Assembly (NCBI RefSeq): GCF_021134715.1
Contig: NC_060028.1
Location: forward strand, 1,014,501 to 1,078,500
DNA from: Daphnia pulex
Taxonomy: Eukaryota; Arthropoda; Branchiopoda; Diplostraca; Daphniidae
Direction: 5' to 3'
DNA: 64,000 bases
Shown here: one piece after another, positions 1 through 12,377 of the stretch
Layout: every line of letters starts with the position of its first letter
Numbering within the stretch: position 1 is the stretch's first letter
Translations under genes and position numbers: made by a program
Notes under the pieces: generated by a model
Databases searched by the model: none
The model's input: only the letters and a program-made list of their open reading frames with translations
What the model was told of the DNA's origin: nothing

Positions 1-998
1 GGTTATGAATAAATAAAAGAAAGAAGAGAATCCATACCCTTGCACTAAATAAAAGCTATTCCGGTATACTTATTGATAATGTGAATAATAGGGCCTATAA
101 GAAGAATTGCGAATAAGGAATAACCCATTGAATAATAAAAGGATTAATTAATCCTTCTACAATTAATTGTAATTGGTATGGCTTTAGGAAATATCCGACA
201 AACTGAATTGATCGTTTTTATCGATACGTGACAATTATCAAGTGGAGGAGATCAGATCAATTTGTTCGGTGATTTCACCAGTGGAATTAAAATAAAAACA
301 AAAATCGAAGAGTCGCTATATGGTCGTGAAAACTCGAACTGTCTATTTTGTTATAGATTAGGAAAATGAAAAACAAGTAAACAGAGGAGTGAAAGGAACG
401 CACTTGGCATTGACTTGACAGTTACCTACTTATTCGGAAACTCGTTTGCCCTAGTTCGTGATAAAATTGCAACCCGCTTCGGGATAAAAAGTAAAATTCA
501 AATTTTGTCTTTTCGTTCGTGGTAACGATTGAGATTGACCCAAACCAGAAATGTTATGCTCTAAAAGATTTCGCGACGTTAACGACGAGAAGCGATAGTT
601 ATATAATACCTTTTAAGAAAATTTTACGTTGCCTTATATAGGGAAATCGACGTGAAATTGAAATTGAAAAGGAAAGTCGATACCGACTCTATAGTTTTGA
701 ATTTGCAAAATAAGGATCGAAGATTTTGGAAGTTTAAAAAATAAAAGTACCTTTGAAAGGGAAAATTGAAAATCCGACACGAAAAGCGACAAAAAGGTCT
801 GCAGATTCCGCCGAAACGAAAGGTGGCAAAATTGCCTGTAGCTGAAACCGATTTGTCTGAGTTGTTTTATTTTTTTTTCTTCTTATTGTGACAGACAGAA
901 TGAAACCGAATAAATCACGTGAGTTGACTATCCTGGTTTTGCTGAGATTTACTGGAGTGTGGGTCAAGATTAGAATGTGCGTGCGCCGTTCCAATTCG
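1..998. other. Intergenic, upstream of cuticle gene
   Basis: AT-rich sequence without a convincing exon. Open frames here lack domain character and splice structure. The last part is the promoter region of the cuticle gene that follows. Confidence 0.6.
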
Positions 999-1006
999 TA
1001 TAAAAA
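999..1006 (+). promoter_or_regulatory. TATA box of RR-1 cuticle gene
   Basis: TATAAAAA lies about 32 bases before a TCAGAC initiator-like site at 1031, and that site lies about 33 bases before the ATG at 1064. This is a normal arthropod core promoter layout. Confidence 0.75.
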
Positions 1007-1063
1007 GAAATCGAATCGACGGGAAAGACATCAGACACTCGAAGTCAATCATCCAGTTCAAAC

Positions 1064-1756
1064 ATGAAATTGGTAAGTTCCCTGATTTGTTCTTACAATA
1101 ATTTCACTCATATAATGTAAAATGTAAAATGGTTGCATAATAATTAATTATTCGACTTATTCTATTTAATGACAGTTCGTCATCGCCGCTGTCTTGGCCG
1201 TCGCCGCCGCCGCTCCTTCGAGTTACGCAACGTACGAGAAGACGTACGAGAAGGACTACAAATATCCCGAGATTACCGTCACCAGCCAATCGGACGAGCG
1301 CAACTTGGACGGCAGCAGCAAGTGGAGGTGCGTCCAATTTCTTTTTTAATAAATTGACCACTAATAAAATATGAAAATTAAAAAAAAACAGCTACGCCCA
1401 GTCTGACTACACGACCCGTGACGAGACCCAGGAACAGAAGAAATTCGTCGTGACTCGTGACCACCGTCGATGATTACGGCAAAGAATACACCGAGGAGGT
1501 TTACGGAAATACCAACAAAGGATCTTCCTATTGGGTTTCCCCTGAAGGCGAGAAATTCACTTTGACCTGGGCCGCTGATAACGCCGGATTCCAACCCAAG
1601 GGCGACCACTTGCCTGTCGCTCCCGTCCACGTCTACGAGCTCCCGGTGGCTCCCGTTCACGAGTACGTCCTGCCCGTCGCCCCCGTCCACGAATACGAAC
1701 TCCCCGTCGCTCCCGTCCACATTCCGTTCAACGGAAAGGGATACAAAATCTACTAA
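1064..1756 (+). CDS. RR-1 cuticular protein, frameshifted in this sequence
   Basis: Likely a secreted chitin-binding cuticle protein. Three exons fit GT-AG rules: 1064-1072 (Met-Lys-Leu), 1176-1327 and 1392-1756. Exons 1-2 give a signal peptide of the MKLFVIAAVLAVAAAAP type, and the tiny first exon is typical of arthropod cuticle genes. Exon 3 holds the extended Rebers-Riddiford consensus, including YWVSPEGEKFTLTWAAD and GFQPKGDHLP, followed by four LPVAPVH-type repeats and the C-terminus NGKGYKIY. The reading frame breaks in exon 3: TCGTGAC is repeated in tandem at 1448-1461. Counting only one copy makes exons 2 and 3 a single frame (KFVVTTVDDYGKEY). With both copies the frame ends at a TGA soon after 1461. 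It could be a true null allele, a young pseudogene or a sequencing or assembly error. The family call is strong; coding status is uncertain. Confidence 0.85.
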
Positions 1757-1835
1757 ATATTTAATTTAATTTGCTAAATTATTCTTAAATTATTTGTAAT
1801 GTCTTTTGTATATGGAATGATGAATGGTTTGTGTA

Positions 1836-1841
1836 AATAAA
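1836..1841 (+). terminator. Polyadenylation signal of RR-1 cuticle gene
   Basis: AATAAA about 80 bases after the TAA stop, in AT-rich 3' flank. Confidence 0.65.
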
Positions 1842-2020
1842 CACAATAGATGACTTATTATTGAGTTGTACAACATTTACTGGTGGGAGTTTGCCTCTTC
1901 TATAAGACTCGGTAAAAGACCAGACGGAAGCTGAATGTTGGTATTGATCTACTTAAAAGTTGCACACGTTCTAGTTATTTTAGGTTGGTTGTGTATCAGA
2001 TATTGTTTTAATTCTTGACA

Positions 2021-2094
2021 GGGGGCAACCGGTGTCGAGCAGGAGACTGCCCGATCTGCAGTCGGATGCTCGTCTGCCACTGAGCTATACCCCC
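2021..2094 (-). tRNA. tRNA-Cys (GCA), T-arm degenerate
   Basis: Read on the minus strand this folds as a 74-base tRNA. The acceptor pairs over seven positions (GGGGGTA with TGCCCCC), the D-stem is GCTC/GAGC with a perfect TAGCTCAGTGG A box, and the anticodon stem TCCGA/TCGGG closes the loop CTGCAGA, giving anticodon GCA (Cys). The T-arm is poor: two of five pairs fail and the usual TTC of the loop reads CTC, so box B is weak. The D-loop is also long. It may be a decaying copy. Its 3' end and upstream flank recur at 8.48 and 16.48 kb at matching places in the duplicated module. Confidence 0.7.
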
Positions 2095-2217
2095 ATATAG
2101 GCCATGATTAAAATTAGAATTTAATTTCAGTAATAGAAAATTATTTGGGCAATGTAAATAAATGCAACAGACAACCGATTTGCTAGCCGACAAGTTCTAT
2201 GGTCTGGAATTAGCTGT

Positions 2218-2860
2218 GAATCAGAAAAATTGCTAGATAGATAATTAATTGTTTCTTTGCTGTTCTCTACGTCCAGGTCCAACAGACCCGTTTCGTGCGA
2301 TAACTTATCTGATCTACCCGGAATCAACTTTTCTAAAATGTTGCCTCTTTAACCAATTTATTCAAATCAGGCGGTCTCAATTTGAAACAATTACATTCTA
2401 ATGATTGCTTTCATTGACAAATTAAAGGTGAAGGGCAGGTGTCAGGATTGATGGAAGTTCTAATACATTTACAACACCGTCTACTTGTTTAATCAAATTT
2501 ACTTAAACTGTTTCTGCGACGAGTAATGTGCGTACGACGTCACGCGAAAGCCTCTTGAATCTAATTACGACATTTTCACAGACGAAACAGAGGAGAGAAA
2601 TGAAATAACCTGCGATCAAGACGTAAAATGCACCGCTAAAATTTTTCAAATTGATTCACTTTTGGTTGTTGAATGATGGCGACTTTTTCTGCTGCAACTT
2701 CTTCCCTGCCACGTTCAAACAATGATTGGCATTTCTGTTATTCTGCACTTCCTTTTGAATCCAAAAGTCAATCAGTCCGGCTTGATGCAGTTCCATGAAT
2801 CTTTCAACAGGACAATAAATAATCCCTAAACTCCAAATTTCAATGAATCAGCTATAACAC
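2218..2860 (+). pseudogene. Duplicated 3' end of heme peroxidase gene
   Basis: This stretch is nearly identical to 12258-12895, the last exon and 3' flank of the complete peroxidase gene. The copied exon is 2277-2352 after a CAG acceptor, encoding the C-terminal SNRPVSCDNLSDLPG type end and the stop. No upstream peroxidase exon is present, so this is a truncated duplicate. It runs directly into the 3' side of a broken ionotropic receptor copy on the other strand. Confidence 0.85.
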
Positions 2861-4324
2861 CAACCCTTTGGTGAATAATTGGGTGTACGTAGGGGCTCTT
2901 ATTCTTAGCCAGTGCCCAACCTAATGATCCCTGCATCGGACTGATTTTTTGGGCTAAAGCGAAGTGACAAATTTGAGTATCCTTAAAATCTTGATCGATG
3001 ATGTCGATCGCTACATATATTGCCTGTTTTTATTGATTGAAAAAAAAATGGGGAATATTATTCGAAATATTTTAATAGCTGGATATTATAGACTTATTCT
3101 ACCTGTTGATAGGCGTAAGATTGGTGTTTCACCAGGTCAAGGCAATCTTGACTTTTTAGACAACGGGATTTCGGATTCGACCGTAGCTTATCGCTCAGTT
3201 GCTTGTAAAGTCCGTCTTTGGCACCCTGAACACAAATTAAAATGTCATGCGCATATCCTATATAACAAGCGAGTACGATATAAATCTTAACGGAAAGGAT
3301 GACATCCACGCCAAACCCTTTGTCGATGACCAGCTGAACTTTGGAATTGTTTGCAAGTTCCTCGAGGGAATGAACTATCGCTTGCGCGTTCGATCCCAAG
3401 ATGTAGGAAATCAGGACGCTGTTGTACGCGCAGACGAATGCGGCCAGACATCAAGAACCCACCACGAAATAAGCCACTTTTCGTTTCATTGTCTGAAATT
3501 TCGCTCCTTTTGTGTTTATAAACGAATTTTTAATGAAGAGCCTATAATGTTATAATTTGAATTGCGACGGGTGTGATGATAAGGATAAAATGAAATACCT
3601 GCATTTGAAAAGGGTAGGCGATAGCGGCCGAATTACCAGATGACTCAGGCATTGGGATGATGATGACAACGTTCGTGTAAGCATATCCTTCTGCGAAATC
3701 CATATTAAGGAGACGTTTAATCGTCATCACAAGGGGTCCGATAACCAAATCACATTTCTGAAATGTGTCAAAAAGAAATTGAATGAAAAAGTCCTTTCAT
3801 ATTAATTTATTAACAATTGATAAATATTTATACCCCTTTCGCTAGGTGATAAGCAAGACCTGGCAAAGAGTCGCTTTGTTTTTCAATCAAACTGTCGTTG
3901 ACCTGCAGACTAGAATACCTATTATTATACCAAAAAAAATCAAAGCCTTAGTTACATAATGTGTATTTGTTCTAAATTTAAAAAAAAATGCAAATAAACG
4001 AAAGATTTGACTTGCGTGAAACGATAGCGTTTTGACAGCGCATCTAAAGCGTTGACTGCTACACCTTCTATACGGATTACATAACCGGAGACATTTCGGA
4101 TCAATTTGACGTGAGAAAAGCCAGCTGAAATCTTTTTCCGGCAAAGTGACATCAGGATATTCGTTGATTAATCAAAACTATATTATACATGAGAAACGCA
4201 CGTATTATTATTATATTACCTGTGACCCAACAATCCAATGTTTTCCTTCCAGCGAAGTCAAATAACTGGAAATAACTAGTCCCGTCACGACTAACAAGAA
4301 TATCACGTGAACGAGTCCCTTCAT
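2826..4324 (-). pseudogene. Ionotropic receptor pseudogene lacking the pore region
   Basis: Seven minus-strand exons resemble a divergent ionotropic glutamate-receptor-like protein: 4220-4324 (signal peptide, MKGLVHVIFLLVV type), 4012-4131, 3834-3902, 3599-3757 (KCDLVIGPLVMTIKRLLNMD, S1 lobe), 3292-3492, 3103-3225 and 2930 downwards (LGWALAKNKSPY, S2 lobe). All listed introns have GT/AG ends and phase 0, though the 4012 donor (GTCAAA) is weak. The first transmembrane helix and pore segment expected between S1 and S2 are absent. The residue that is Trp in the intact paralogue (GSWCLM) is an in-frame TGA here. The last exon is missing; the frame runs into duplicated peroxidase flank and stops at 2826. 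The intact paralogue is at 41.4-43.3 kb. Confidence 0.8.
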
Positions 4325-5417
4325 TCTGATGTGAATGATGCGAATATTTGACAAATTAGCCTATAGTCTCGATTGTGCAAGACATATATGCAACAGCAGT
4401 GCAGTTCACGGCGGCCAGCTCCGCGCGTTATGGCAAATCGAGGAGGAGACGAAGCTTTTTCTATATCTCAACAGTCGCCAGGGAAACGTTGTGACGAGAA
4501 ACAAAACGAACAAATTCAGAAATGATAAAATTCGATTTGTGCTGGGGATATGCGGAATGCCATCAACTTTAGCTGTTCCAAAAACATTTTTAAAACACGG
4601 GGATATATAGTATAAGGTTGTCAGGGTAAACAAAAATACACAAGACACAAAATCACGATAAAATTGTGAGTGACGACGAAGATTTCTAAAAGCAACATTA
4701 CATACAATTTCGACAATCGACAGCAGCAATATAATACGAGAAGTACAGAACATTAATGTTCAATTACCTCGTCAGTCTGTCACTAATAATACCGAACTCG
4801 TAGTGTATTCGCCGTATTTATGAAGTTCATCAGCAATTCTGTTGATTCAAAAGAAATGGAACTTCAACTATTATTTAACAAGTTGAATTTTTAAAAATCG
4901 CGCCAATAAGAGAAGTCCCTTTTTCACCATAAATCTGACATTTCTGTTTCTGCGCGGATGTCTGTTCGCGATAGCATAAATATTTAAAAAAGACACATAC
5001 ATACATCTGACCATCTGACCATCTGACATTTTTACCAAGTATTGGGAGCCACCTCTCCATACCCCTGCATGAACTGATGAAAGAGCCATAATAGATCCCA
5101 ATCATGAAAAATGCTATATTTGTTTAATATATATTTTTTATTTCACCCCATTTCGCGAACATTTATTTAGTTTTTGCTTTTTTGCCTGTTTTTGTGGTTT
5201 TTTATTTGTTTATTCATTTTTTGATCTAGTATTTGTTTTTGAAGATTTGGCACCCCTGGCGATGATTTTTCTAAAATCTGAATCGGTAGTTAAATTTCTA
5301 AACCGATCGAACGTTCGTCCGTTTCGTCCCTCTTAGTCTGTGGTTTCGTACTTTGAAATTTTAACGTACACATTAAACAGGCATTGTGTAACGAAAAATA
5401 GATTCAGATAAAAAAAA
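4325..5417. other. 5' flank of IR copy and F-box promoter region
   Basis: No gene seen. Roughly 4325-5000 recurs, diverged, at 16583-17095. The part from about 5078 to the F-box start recurs at 13356-13669, so it is the upstream end of the duplicated F-box block. Confidence 0.7.
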
Positions 5418-7816
5418 ATGAGTCTTCTTTCTTTGTCTAAAAAAGTTTTGATATGTTACATCTTTTCACTGGACACTATTTCCATATCTGACTTGCAAAG
5501 TCTTATGGTTTCCTGTCGGCCTTTATACAATATTATTCGAGAATCAGATGAGCTATGGAGGCTCAAGTTCATTCAAAGGTTATTAAACTATTAATGTTTT
5601 TGCTTTCTTTTTACAATTAAAAACTGTTGCACAGGTGGGGCAATTTTCTTTCGCAAACTCCCAATAGCTGTGAAAATGTTTGGTTTGAGTGGACAACTAT
5701 GAGATTAAAGAAAGCAAAAGAAGTCCAAAAAGCTGTTCAAAACATGTCCTCTGTAGCTTATCCATTGGGTCAATCTCCCCTCATTGTGATCAACGAGTTG
5801 ATTGCGGGGTCATATCCCATTCCTGAATATGTGCAGAATGAACTTGAAGAAATCATCGATGACAAGAAAATGTGACTATCAATTAATTCATGTACTTTAT
5901 TAGAAATTTAAACATAACCAAAATTTGAATTTCTTTAGAAGAGAAAATAAAACCACACTTCACTATGCCAAAGATGTATTAGTCAAAGTGAGGATCTCTA
6001 TACTGGACAAAAAGTGGAGAGATTTTATGGCCCAACCAGAATCTCGAAAGTCTCTGTTTGAGGGAGTTGCACTTATATCACAGTGGTCAACATTGAAACA
6101 TGGAAAACAACAAACTTGTTTGAAAGACCTGGAAATATCCATTGATGAAATAACTGATAGGGTGAAACAAGTGCTAGAATTGGATGTGGGAAAGGTATCA
6201 CGTGCTAGCACTGTTGAGCTAAAGAAGAACAATCTTAACATTTTGGATTCCATAAACCAAGTTATGTTCAATGAATTGGGTTTTAAAAAATTTCCAGATT
6301 TTGATACTGATTACAATCTCTATTGTAATTTTCGACAGGTATGCCTTGCAACTTTATCAATTTGGCTAAAATGCAATGCTGATCAAGGTCTAATGTTATT
6401 TATTTATATTTTTCTTTCTCCATACTTTGAAGGCGTTTGAAAGAAAGGAAGGTTGCCCAGCAGTTTTGTGTGCCATCTATCAGGAAGTGGCTAGGAAAAT
6501 GGGCATTGTTTGTGAGGCGGTTTTATGTTACCAGAATGATAGAGAAGACGAAAATAGCCTCTGGGATTTCATGATGAACTTTCCAAAGCTTCTTCTTAGA
6601 TGGAAGGATTCAGCCGGGTAACAGCATAAACTATTGCTTTACGGTTTAACATTGTAAGATTCTTTGGTTTCCTTTCGTTAGGTCAGAGGACGATAGTATT
6701 TATATTGACGTCATTCCTGGAGGGTATTTAAACCCGTCAAGTTTGTATCCATCCCTCAGAGAACAACCAGCAGCGTCAGTCGACTCTGTTTTGTTTGAAA
6801 TGCAAAACGTTTTAACGTATTTTAGGGGGCACCAATTTGATGATTTTGGGCTGGAAAGGGTGAAAAACGATTTGCCATTCTATATACGATTGGAGTGCTC
6901 CATGTCGCCCCAAGACCCAAACATAATCACGCGCTACGCAAAAGACTGTATCGACTTGGGCATCCAATTAGACGATGCAATCCAACTACTTCAAGTATGA
7001 TATCCACCTACTGTATAAACAAATTCATATGATTAATTCTTGTTGTTGTATTTGTAAAATTAATTTCAGTCTCTAGAATATGGACCTTTTATTGGTGATT
7101 TATATTATCGGAGTCCATCGAAAATGTTAGAGAAATGCATCAGTAAGCTCAACGAACAAAAAGCTGAAATCGCTGCAGCGGTGAGGTTACATCTTGAATG
7201 TGCAAAGTTTTCCCTTTCATTAGTGTTTTGTCTTTTTCAGAAAACTGTTCATCATCGGCCGTCCTCGTTAAAATTTTCAGTTGGTCTCGTTGTGATTTGC
7301 AATTACAAAAAATGGGGAAGAAACTTTAGGAAGCCTTGCGTTATTGTGTCTTGGAATGTGAAGTTCCAAGAATCGAATGAATGGATTTGCAAGGTGACAA
7401 GCGATGATGATCGTTATAATTCGGACGAAGAAGATTTGGACGATGTGATAGTTGATGAAGACGAAGCTTGTTCCCGAACAAAGAAAGTCATTCCCAGCCA
7501 AGATCAGCCGCACTATCATATCTTGATGGTTGATAGTGATGAAGATAACCCCCAATTTCAATTAAACGTTCCTGAAGGTAACCAATTATGCGTTTCTGGA
7601 TCAATAAGAATTAATATCAAATAACCATCCAAATATCTTTTTTTGTTTTGTTTTCCTAAAGAAACCTTGGAGCTCCTTCCTGCGGCTGTTCCCATCGGGC
7701 ATGATAAAATTTGGTTTCATTTTGAGAGATTCGACGGCCGTAGGTACTTGCCGAATGCGGAGAAAAGAGCCCAGTTTCCAGAGGATGAAGCAGTCACCTT
7801 ATCATTGATTGGATAA
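5418..7816 (+). CDS. FBXO21: F-box only protein 21-like, copy 1
   Basis: Probable substrate adaptor of an SCF ubiquitin ligase. Eight exons keep phase throughout: 5418-5578, 5635-5871, 5939-6338, 6433-6617, 6682-6994, 7070-7180, 7241-7577, 7662-7816, giving 632 aa, very close to vertebrate FBXO21. Residues 1-50 form an F-box (MSLLSLSKKVLICYIFSLDT and LYNIIRESDELWRLKF). The middle holds the SirB1/transglutaminase-like region with YAKDVL, LFEGVALISQW, VLCAIYQEVARKMG, FPKLLLRWK and YIDVIPGG. Exon 7 begins a YccV-like C-terminal domain (FSVGLVVICNYKKW, CVIVSWNVKF, QPHYHILMVD) interrupted by an acidic loop. The start is the first ATG before the F-box. The intron-2 donor is weak (GTGACT), but the frame demands it. 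Function follows from the family; the identity of the copy's targets is unknown. Confidence 0.9.
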
Positions 7817-8810
7817 CTCAAACTGGTCAATATTTCTTTCTTTTTTAATGGGTTTTACGGACCGTTCACTTTTATTTCTGATTATTTTTTCTCTTATAAC
7901 TTGGAAGCTTCTTTTTGTTGTGAAAGTTGAACGTCGTCGGCTTGAAAGTTCCGTAAAACTTGAATTCCGTTAAATTAAACTTTGTGTGTTGCAGAACTCC
8001 GAAAAGTTGCTTCATTAATATCCATATTGATTGGATTCTATTATCGCACATTCCTGAAACACATAGCCAGTATTAGATATTTTATTCATTATATATTTCG
8101 TTAGAATTTGTTGCCAAATAGTTTCATCCGTATACAGCGAAGCAGAGTTCAATTACTTTTGAATTCCAGTTATTTAGAAGACAAAAAAAAACACTGTAAT
8201 CGAATAGATTCCCATAATGAAAATAAGAGTCTTCATCCGCAATCACGATTAGCTGAGGAAACCCTGTATAGTGGCGGCCTAGTTTTTAGTACCTTTTAGT
8301 ATTTACATTTCCCCTAGCTTCAAGCATAACATGCTTTTATTCGAATATATACTAAAAGTAAAAAGCTCTAGTTTTGCTTAAATTATGAATTGTTGATTTG
8401 TTTGTATTGAAAAAAGTTGCACATGCTATATTTATTTAGGTTGGTCGTAAATTAGAAATAAATTGAATTCTTGACAGGGGGCACCTGGAAATTTTCTATA
8501 GCTGCATAGTGCATACGTATTGTCGAAACAGTCCACACGTCAGTAGATCTCTTCCAACGAAATGGTGCAATTAACTCTATCTAGGCTACATAAAAGTGAT
8601 TGTATTTCTTCTGTCTAGCACAGATGTAACAAAAGCCAACGACCTGCTACAGTCTATTATCGATATAGCTCTTCGATTATTGATATGATAGATGCATGAA
8701 CTCCCGACACTTTGGCATTATTGAGTTCTATATTTCTTCTATGTGGGGTATATATTCTCACACACGGAAACGGTTCCAAACAGTCAAGAAGGAACAAGCA
8801 TAGTGACTTC
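7817..8810. other. F-box 3' flank, tRNA-Cys relic, peroxidase promoter region
   Basis: Bases to about 8487 recur at 15827-16493 with high similarity. The shared stretch ends with GGGGGCACC at 8477-8485, matching the 3' end of a tRNA-Cys on the minus strand. After it the sequence is unique and leads to the peroxidase start. No gene seen. Confidence 0.7.
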
Positions 8811-11800
8811 ATGGCTCTCTTCGTTGTACGCCATTTTTCAGCCATGTTTATTCTATTGGCATTTTCAGCTCCCCTATTGTTTTGCCTCGCTAATGAAGAA
8901 GATTCTTCACAACTTGGAACTCGGCAAGACAATTCTCATGTGAGTAAAAATCTTAATTTCAATTCTTTTCCCGCCATATGTATCCGTAATAGCTATATGG
9001 GAATCTCTCTTGAGGTTTCACAGCTATAGTTATTTCTTTTAGGATATGTTTTAATTCACTATTATTTTGTACGTTTATTTATGGCCATTAAAAGTCAGAC
9101 GCTTTTTCCAACGACTCCGAAGGTATGTTATAATGCTAAACAATTATAAGTTTATGACGAATCATTTAAACATCGATACTTACTAGGCATAAGCTTCTTT
9201 GAAACACTGGTCAAACGATTGGAATCTGAGTCGTCATCACCACGCATGAAACCGGAGACAATTGCAGCAATTCCAGAAGAAGAGCTTCAAGAAGCTCTAC
9301 GCATTGGCCAAAACTACGTGGAAAAATGGGATCGACTGGAAGAGCAGATTTTCAAACAGAATCGCACTTTCAGCGGATATCCCAGGTATATGCGGGAAGC
9401 GATAGCCCAGTCAAAAGAAGCTGCCGTTTATTTGATGGCCCGGAAACACCTAAGCCAAAAGTGAGTGTAAATACCATTATAGACGATGTATAATCATTTT
9501 TATTGACGAGTAAAACCCAATTGATATAAAATAGATGCAGTTGCGCACTAATAAATAAATAAAGCCGAGCTATATTAATGAATGAATTAAAATTGAAAAT
9601 TGTTGTGAAAAGGTTAAGAGTCTCGCCTGACAAAATCGGAGATATCGATCGTCTGTTGAGCGTTCGCCAAAAGCCTCAATCGACTTCAATGCCATTATGC
9701 GATTTCAATTCAAAGTTTCGGTCTATCGATGGAACTTGCAACAGTAAGGAGCAAGCACAATACGGAAAAGCTGGCACCATTTTCAATCGATTATTAAATT
9801 CCAACCAATTCTACAACGACGGTTAGTAAACTCTAAATCATCATGATCTAATTATTTAACCTCATGATTAATCATAGAAATGTCATTCTCTTGTTGAGTG
9901 AATTACTATAGCGTGACTATGATAACCGCATCATTGAATGAAATACAGGTGTAGAGACAATCCGAAAAAGCCAATTAACCGGAAGCGAATTGCCAAGCGC
10001 TCGTCTCGTCTCTGCCACCGTTTTGAACAGCGACGACGCATTTCTTATTCATCCCAAAGCCACTCTTCTGTCGATTCAGTGGGGCCAATTCCTCGGCCAT
10101 GATCTGAGCCATACTCCGTCGTTCTCTCAAAGTAAATTGAGATATTTCGGGGAGAATAAATCAGCAGTTTGAGATTGCGCATTAATTCAAAACCTTGCGG
10201 GAAAATAGGAGACGGATCTTCCTACGACTGCTGCTCGACAACAATCGAAGACGGGCATCCTGAATGTCTTCCCATTGCCATTCGCAGTGACGATCCGATT
10301 TACAGTCTACTGGGCAGCAGTCGATTGACCTGCATGAATTTCATCCGGTCGGCGTATGGAAACAATTTGGACGGGACTTCTCCTGGAATGCGATCGCAAG
10401 TATTAATTCTTCTAAATCAAAATTTAATAGAAGGGAATTCATTTGCTGGTAATTGAAACGCAGATTAATAGTGTGACGCACTGGATTGATGCTTCTCATG
10501 TGTACGGGAGCACAATTGAAAAAGCAAATGAGTTACGAGACACGACGTCGGGTAGAGGACGGCTGAAGACGTCCGTGGACAGCAACGGACGCCAAATGTT
10601 GCCTTTGGGTAACAGTTCTTACTTATCCTACAAAGCGGGTCTGTTTATATTATTGAACGTTATCTACCGTTTTCATTTTAATTTGACGGTTTTTCTTCTC
10701 ATTCACAGGTGATTTCCGGGTGAATCAACATCCATTGCTGACTCTCTTGCATACCGTTTGGCTTCGGGAGCACAACCGCATCGCCGAAAACTTGTACAGG
10801 GCAGCTCCGGGAAAGGCGGACGAATTTTACTATCAACACGCTCGGCGTATTCTGATTGCTCTGATGCAACACATCACCTACAACGAATACCTTCCCGTCA
10901 TGATAGGTCCTCTTACTAAACTTAATGTCCACTTTTGTTTTGTCCTAATAATCGATAATTCTTTTTTTAAAAGCAAATTTAGTTTCCTGGTTGTGTTGTA
11001 ATAATAATTTCAAATTGCATCAAATTTCTATTGATAGGTCCCGCACTGGCAGCCCGGATAATGTGCCCGAAGAATGGTTATTTGAAAAGTGGCAATCCGG
11101 CGATATTTACCGAATTCTCAACGGCTGCCTTCCGCGGAGGCCACTCTCAGCTAAGAAGCCTCATAAGGTATGTATAAATGTTATAAGTACATCTGTTGTG
11201 ATTTAAGGTGTAATTTAATATGTATAGGCCTCTAGTTCCGTGACGCAATTACCGAATTTTAAAAAATAAAGTAACATTGCTTTTGCTTGTAGAATAGTGG
11301 AAGAAGACGTTAACAAGGTCGACAGAGGCCTCAAATTTGATTTGAGGGTGGAGCTGCCATCACTAGAATATTTGCCTCCTGCCTTGAAAACCGGTTTCAT
11401 GGATCAGGCTCTACATGGTCTCCTTCAGACGCCTGTGCAGACTGTCAAGTCCAGTCTGCAAGATGATTTAAAAACCCAAATTGTCAAGTAAATAACGAAA
11501 CACCAAACCAATCAGCATATTTTTTTGTTTTGTAAGTTACAGATTAGAAAATGATGTCGTATTATTTTCACAGGCCGAAAGCAGAGCCATTTGATTTGAT
11601 ATCGTTAAACATTCAACGAGGTAGAGACCACGGTCTTCCTTCATACACCAAAATGCTAAGTTATTTCGATCGCAATAATGTGCCATCGAATTTCGACGAA
11701 CTACTCCCACTCATACCAGAAGAAGTAAGCAATTAAATACCCCTTTAATGTTGAAGGGCATTAACCTTAAATTTTTATTTTACGGTTGCTGTATCTTTTT

Positions 11801-12377
11801 AATTGTTGCTTAATTACTGCGTCTAGGCTGTTGCTGCAATGAGATCCGCGTGTACAAATCGGTGGACGACGTTGACTTGTACGTCGCTGGACTCGCAGAA
11901 AAGCCTCTGCCCAATGCCGCACTGGGCCCCACATTTGCTGGCATTTTCGCGGCGCAATTTTTGAATTTGAGGCGAACGGACCGCTTCTTCTACGACCACA
12001 ACGTTGACGGAACTACCGGATTCAGTTCAAGTAAAAACATATCCGATATTTTTATTATCCAGCGAATTATTATACCCGTCATTTGCTTTTTGTATCAACA
12101 GATCAAGTGGTGGAAATTCAAAAAGTTTCTTTGGCGCGTATCATTTGCGACAACAGCGACGGCACCATCACACGAGTCCAACCCAAGGCCTTCCTCGCTC
12201 CCGAAGGGTAAATTTACGCAATGCTTTAATTAAATTATTATTTTTTTAGATTGATAATTAATTGTTTTGTTTTTCATATCTCTGCTGTTCTCTACGTCCA
12301 GGTCCAACAGACCCGTTTCGTGCGATAACTTATCTGATCTACCCGGAATCAACTTCTCTAAAATGTTGCCTCTTTAA
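8811..12377 (+). CDS. Secreted animal heme peroxidase (peroxinectin type)
   Basis: Likely an extracellular peroxidase acting in immunity, adhesion or crosslinking. Fourteen exons join in phase: 8811-8939, 9095-9122, 9187-9460, 9613-9821, 9949-10131, 10209-10399, 10464-10638, 10709-10906, 11038-11167, 11293-11487, 11574-11724, 11844-12030, 12102-12207, 12302-12377, giving 743 aa. It has a signal peptide, DGTCN, QWGQFLGHDLSHTP (distal His about 264), THWIDASHVYGS, REHNRIA, FSTAAFRGGHS (proximal His about 498), NIQRGRDHG and a C-terminal PVSCDN. Two oddities: the residue before the distal His is Gly where the family has the heme-linking Asp, and exon 12 keeps frame only if its acceptor is the AG at 11842-11843. 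The stronger-looking AG at 11825-11826 would shift the frame. The 3' end is duplicated at 2.2-2.9 kb. Confidence 0.88.
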
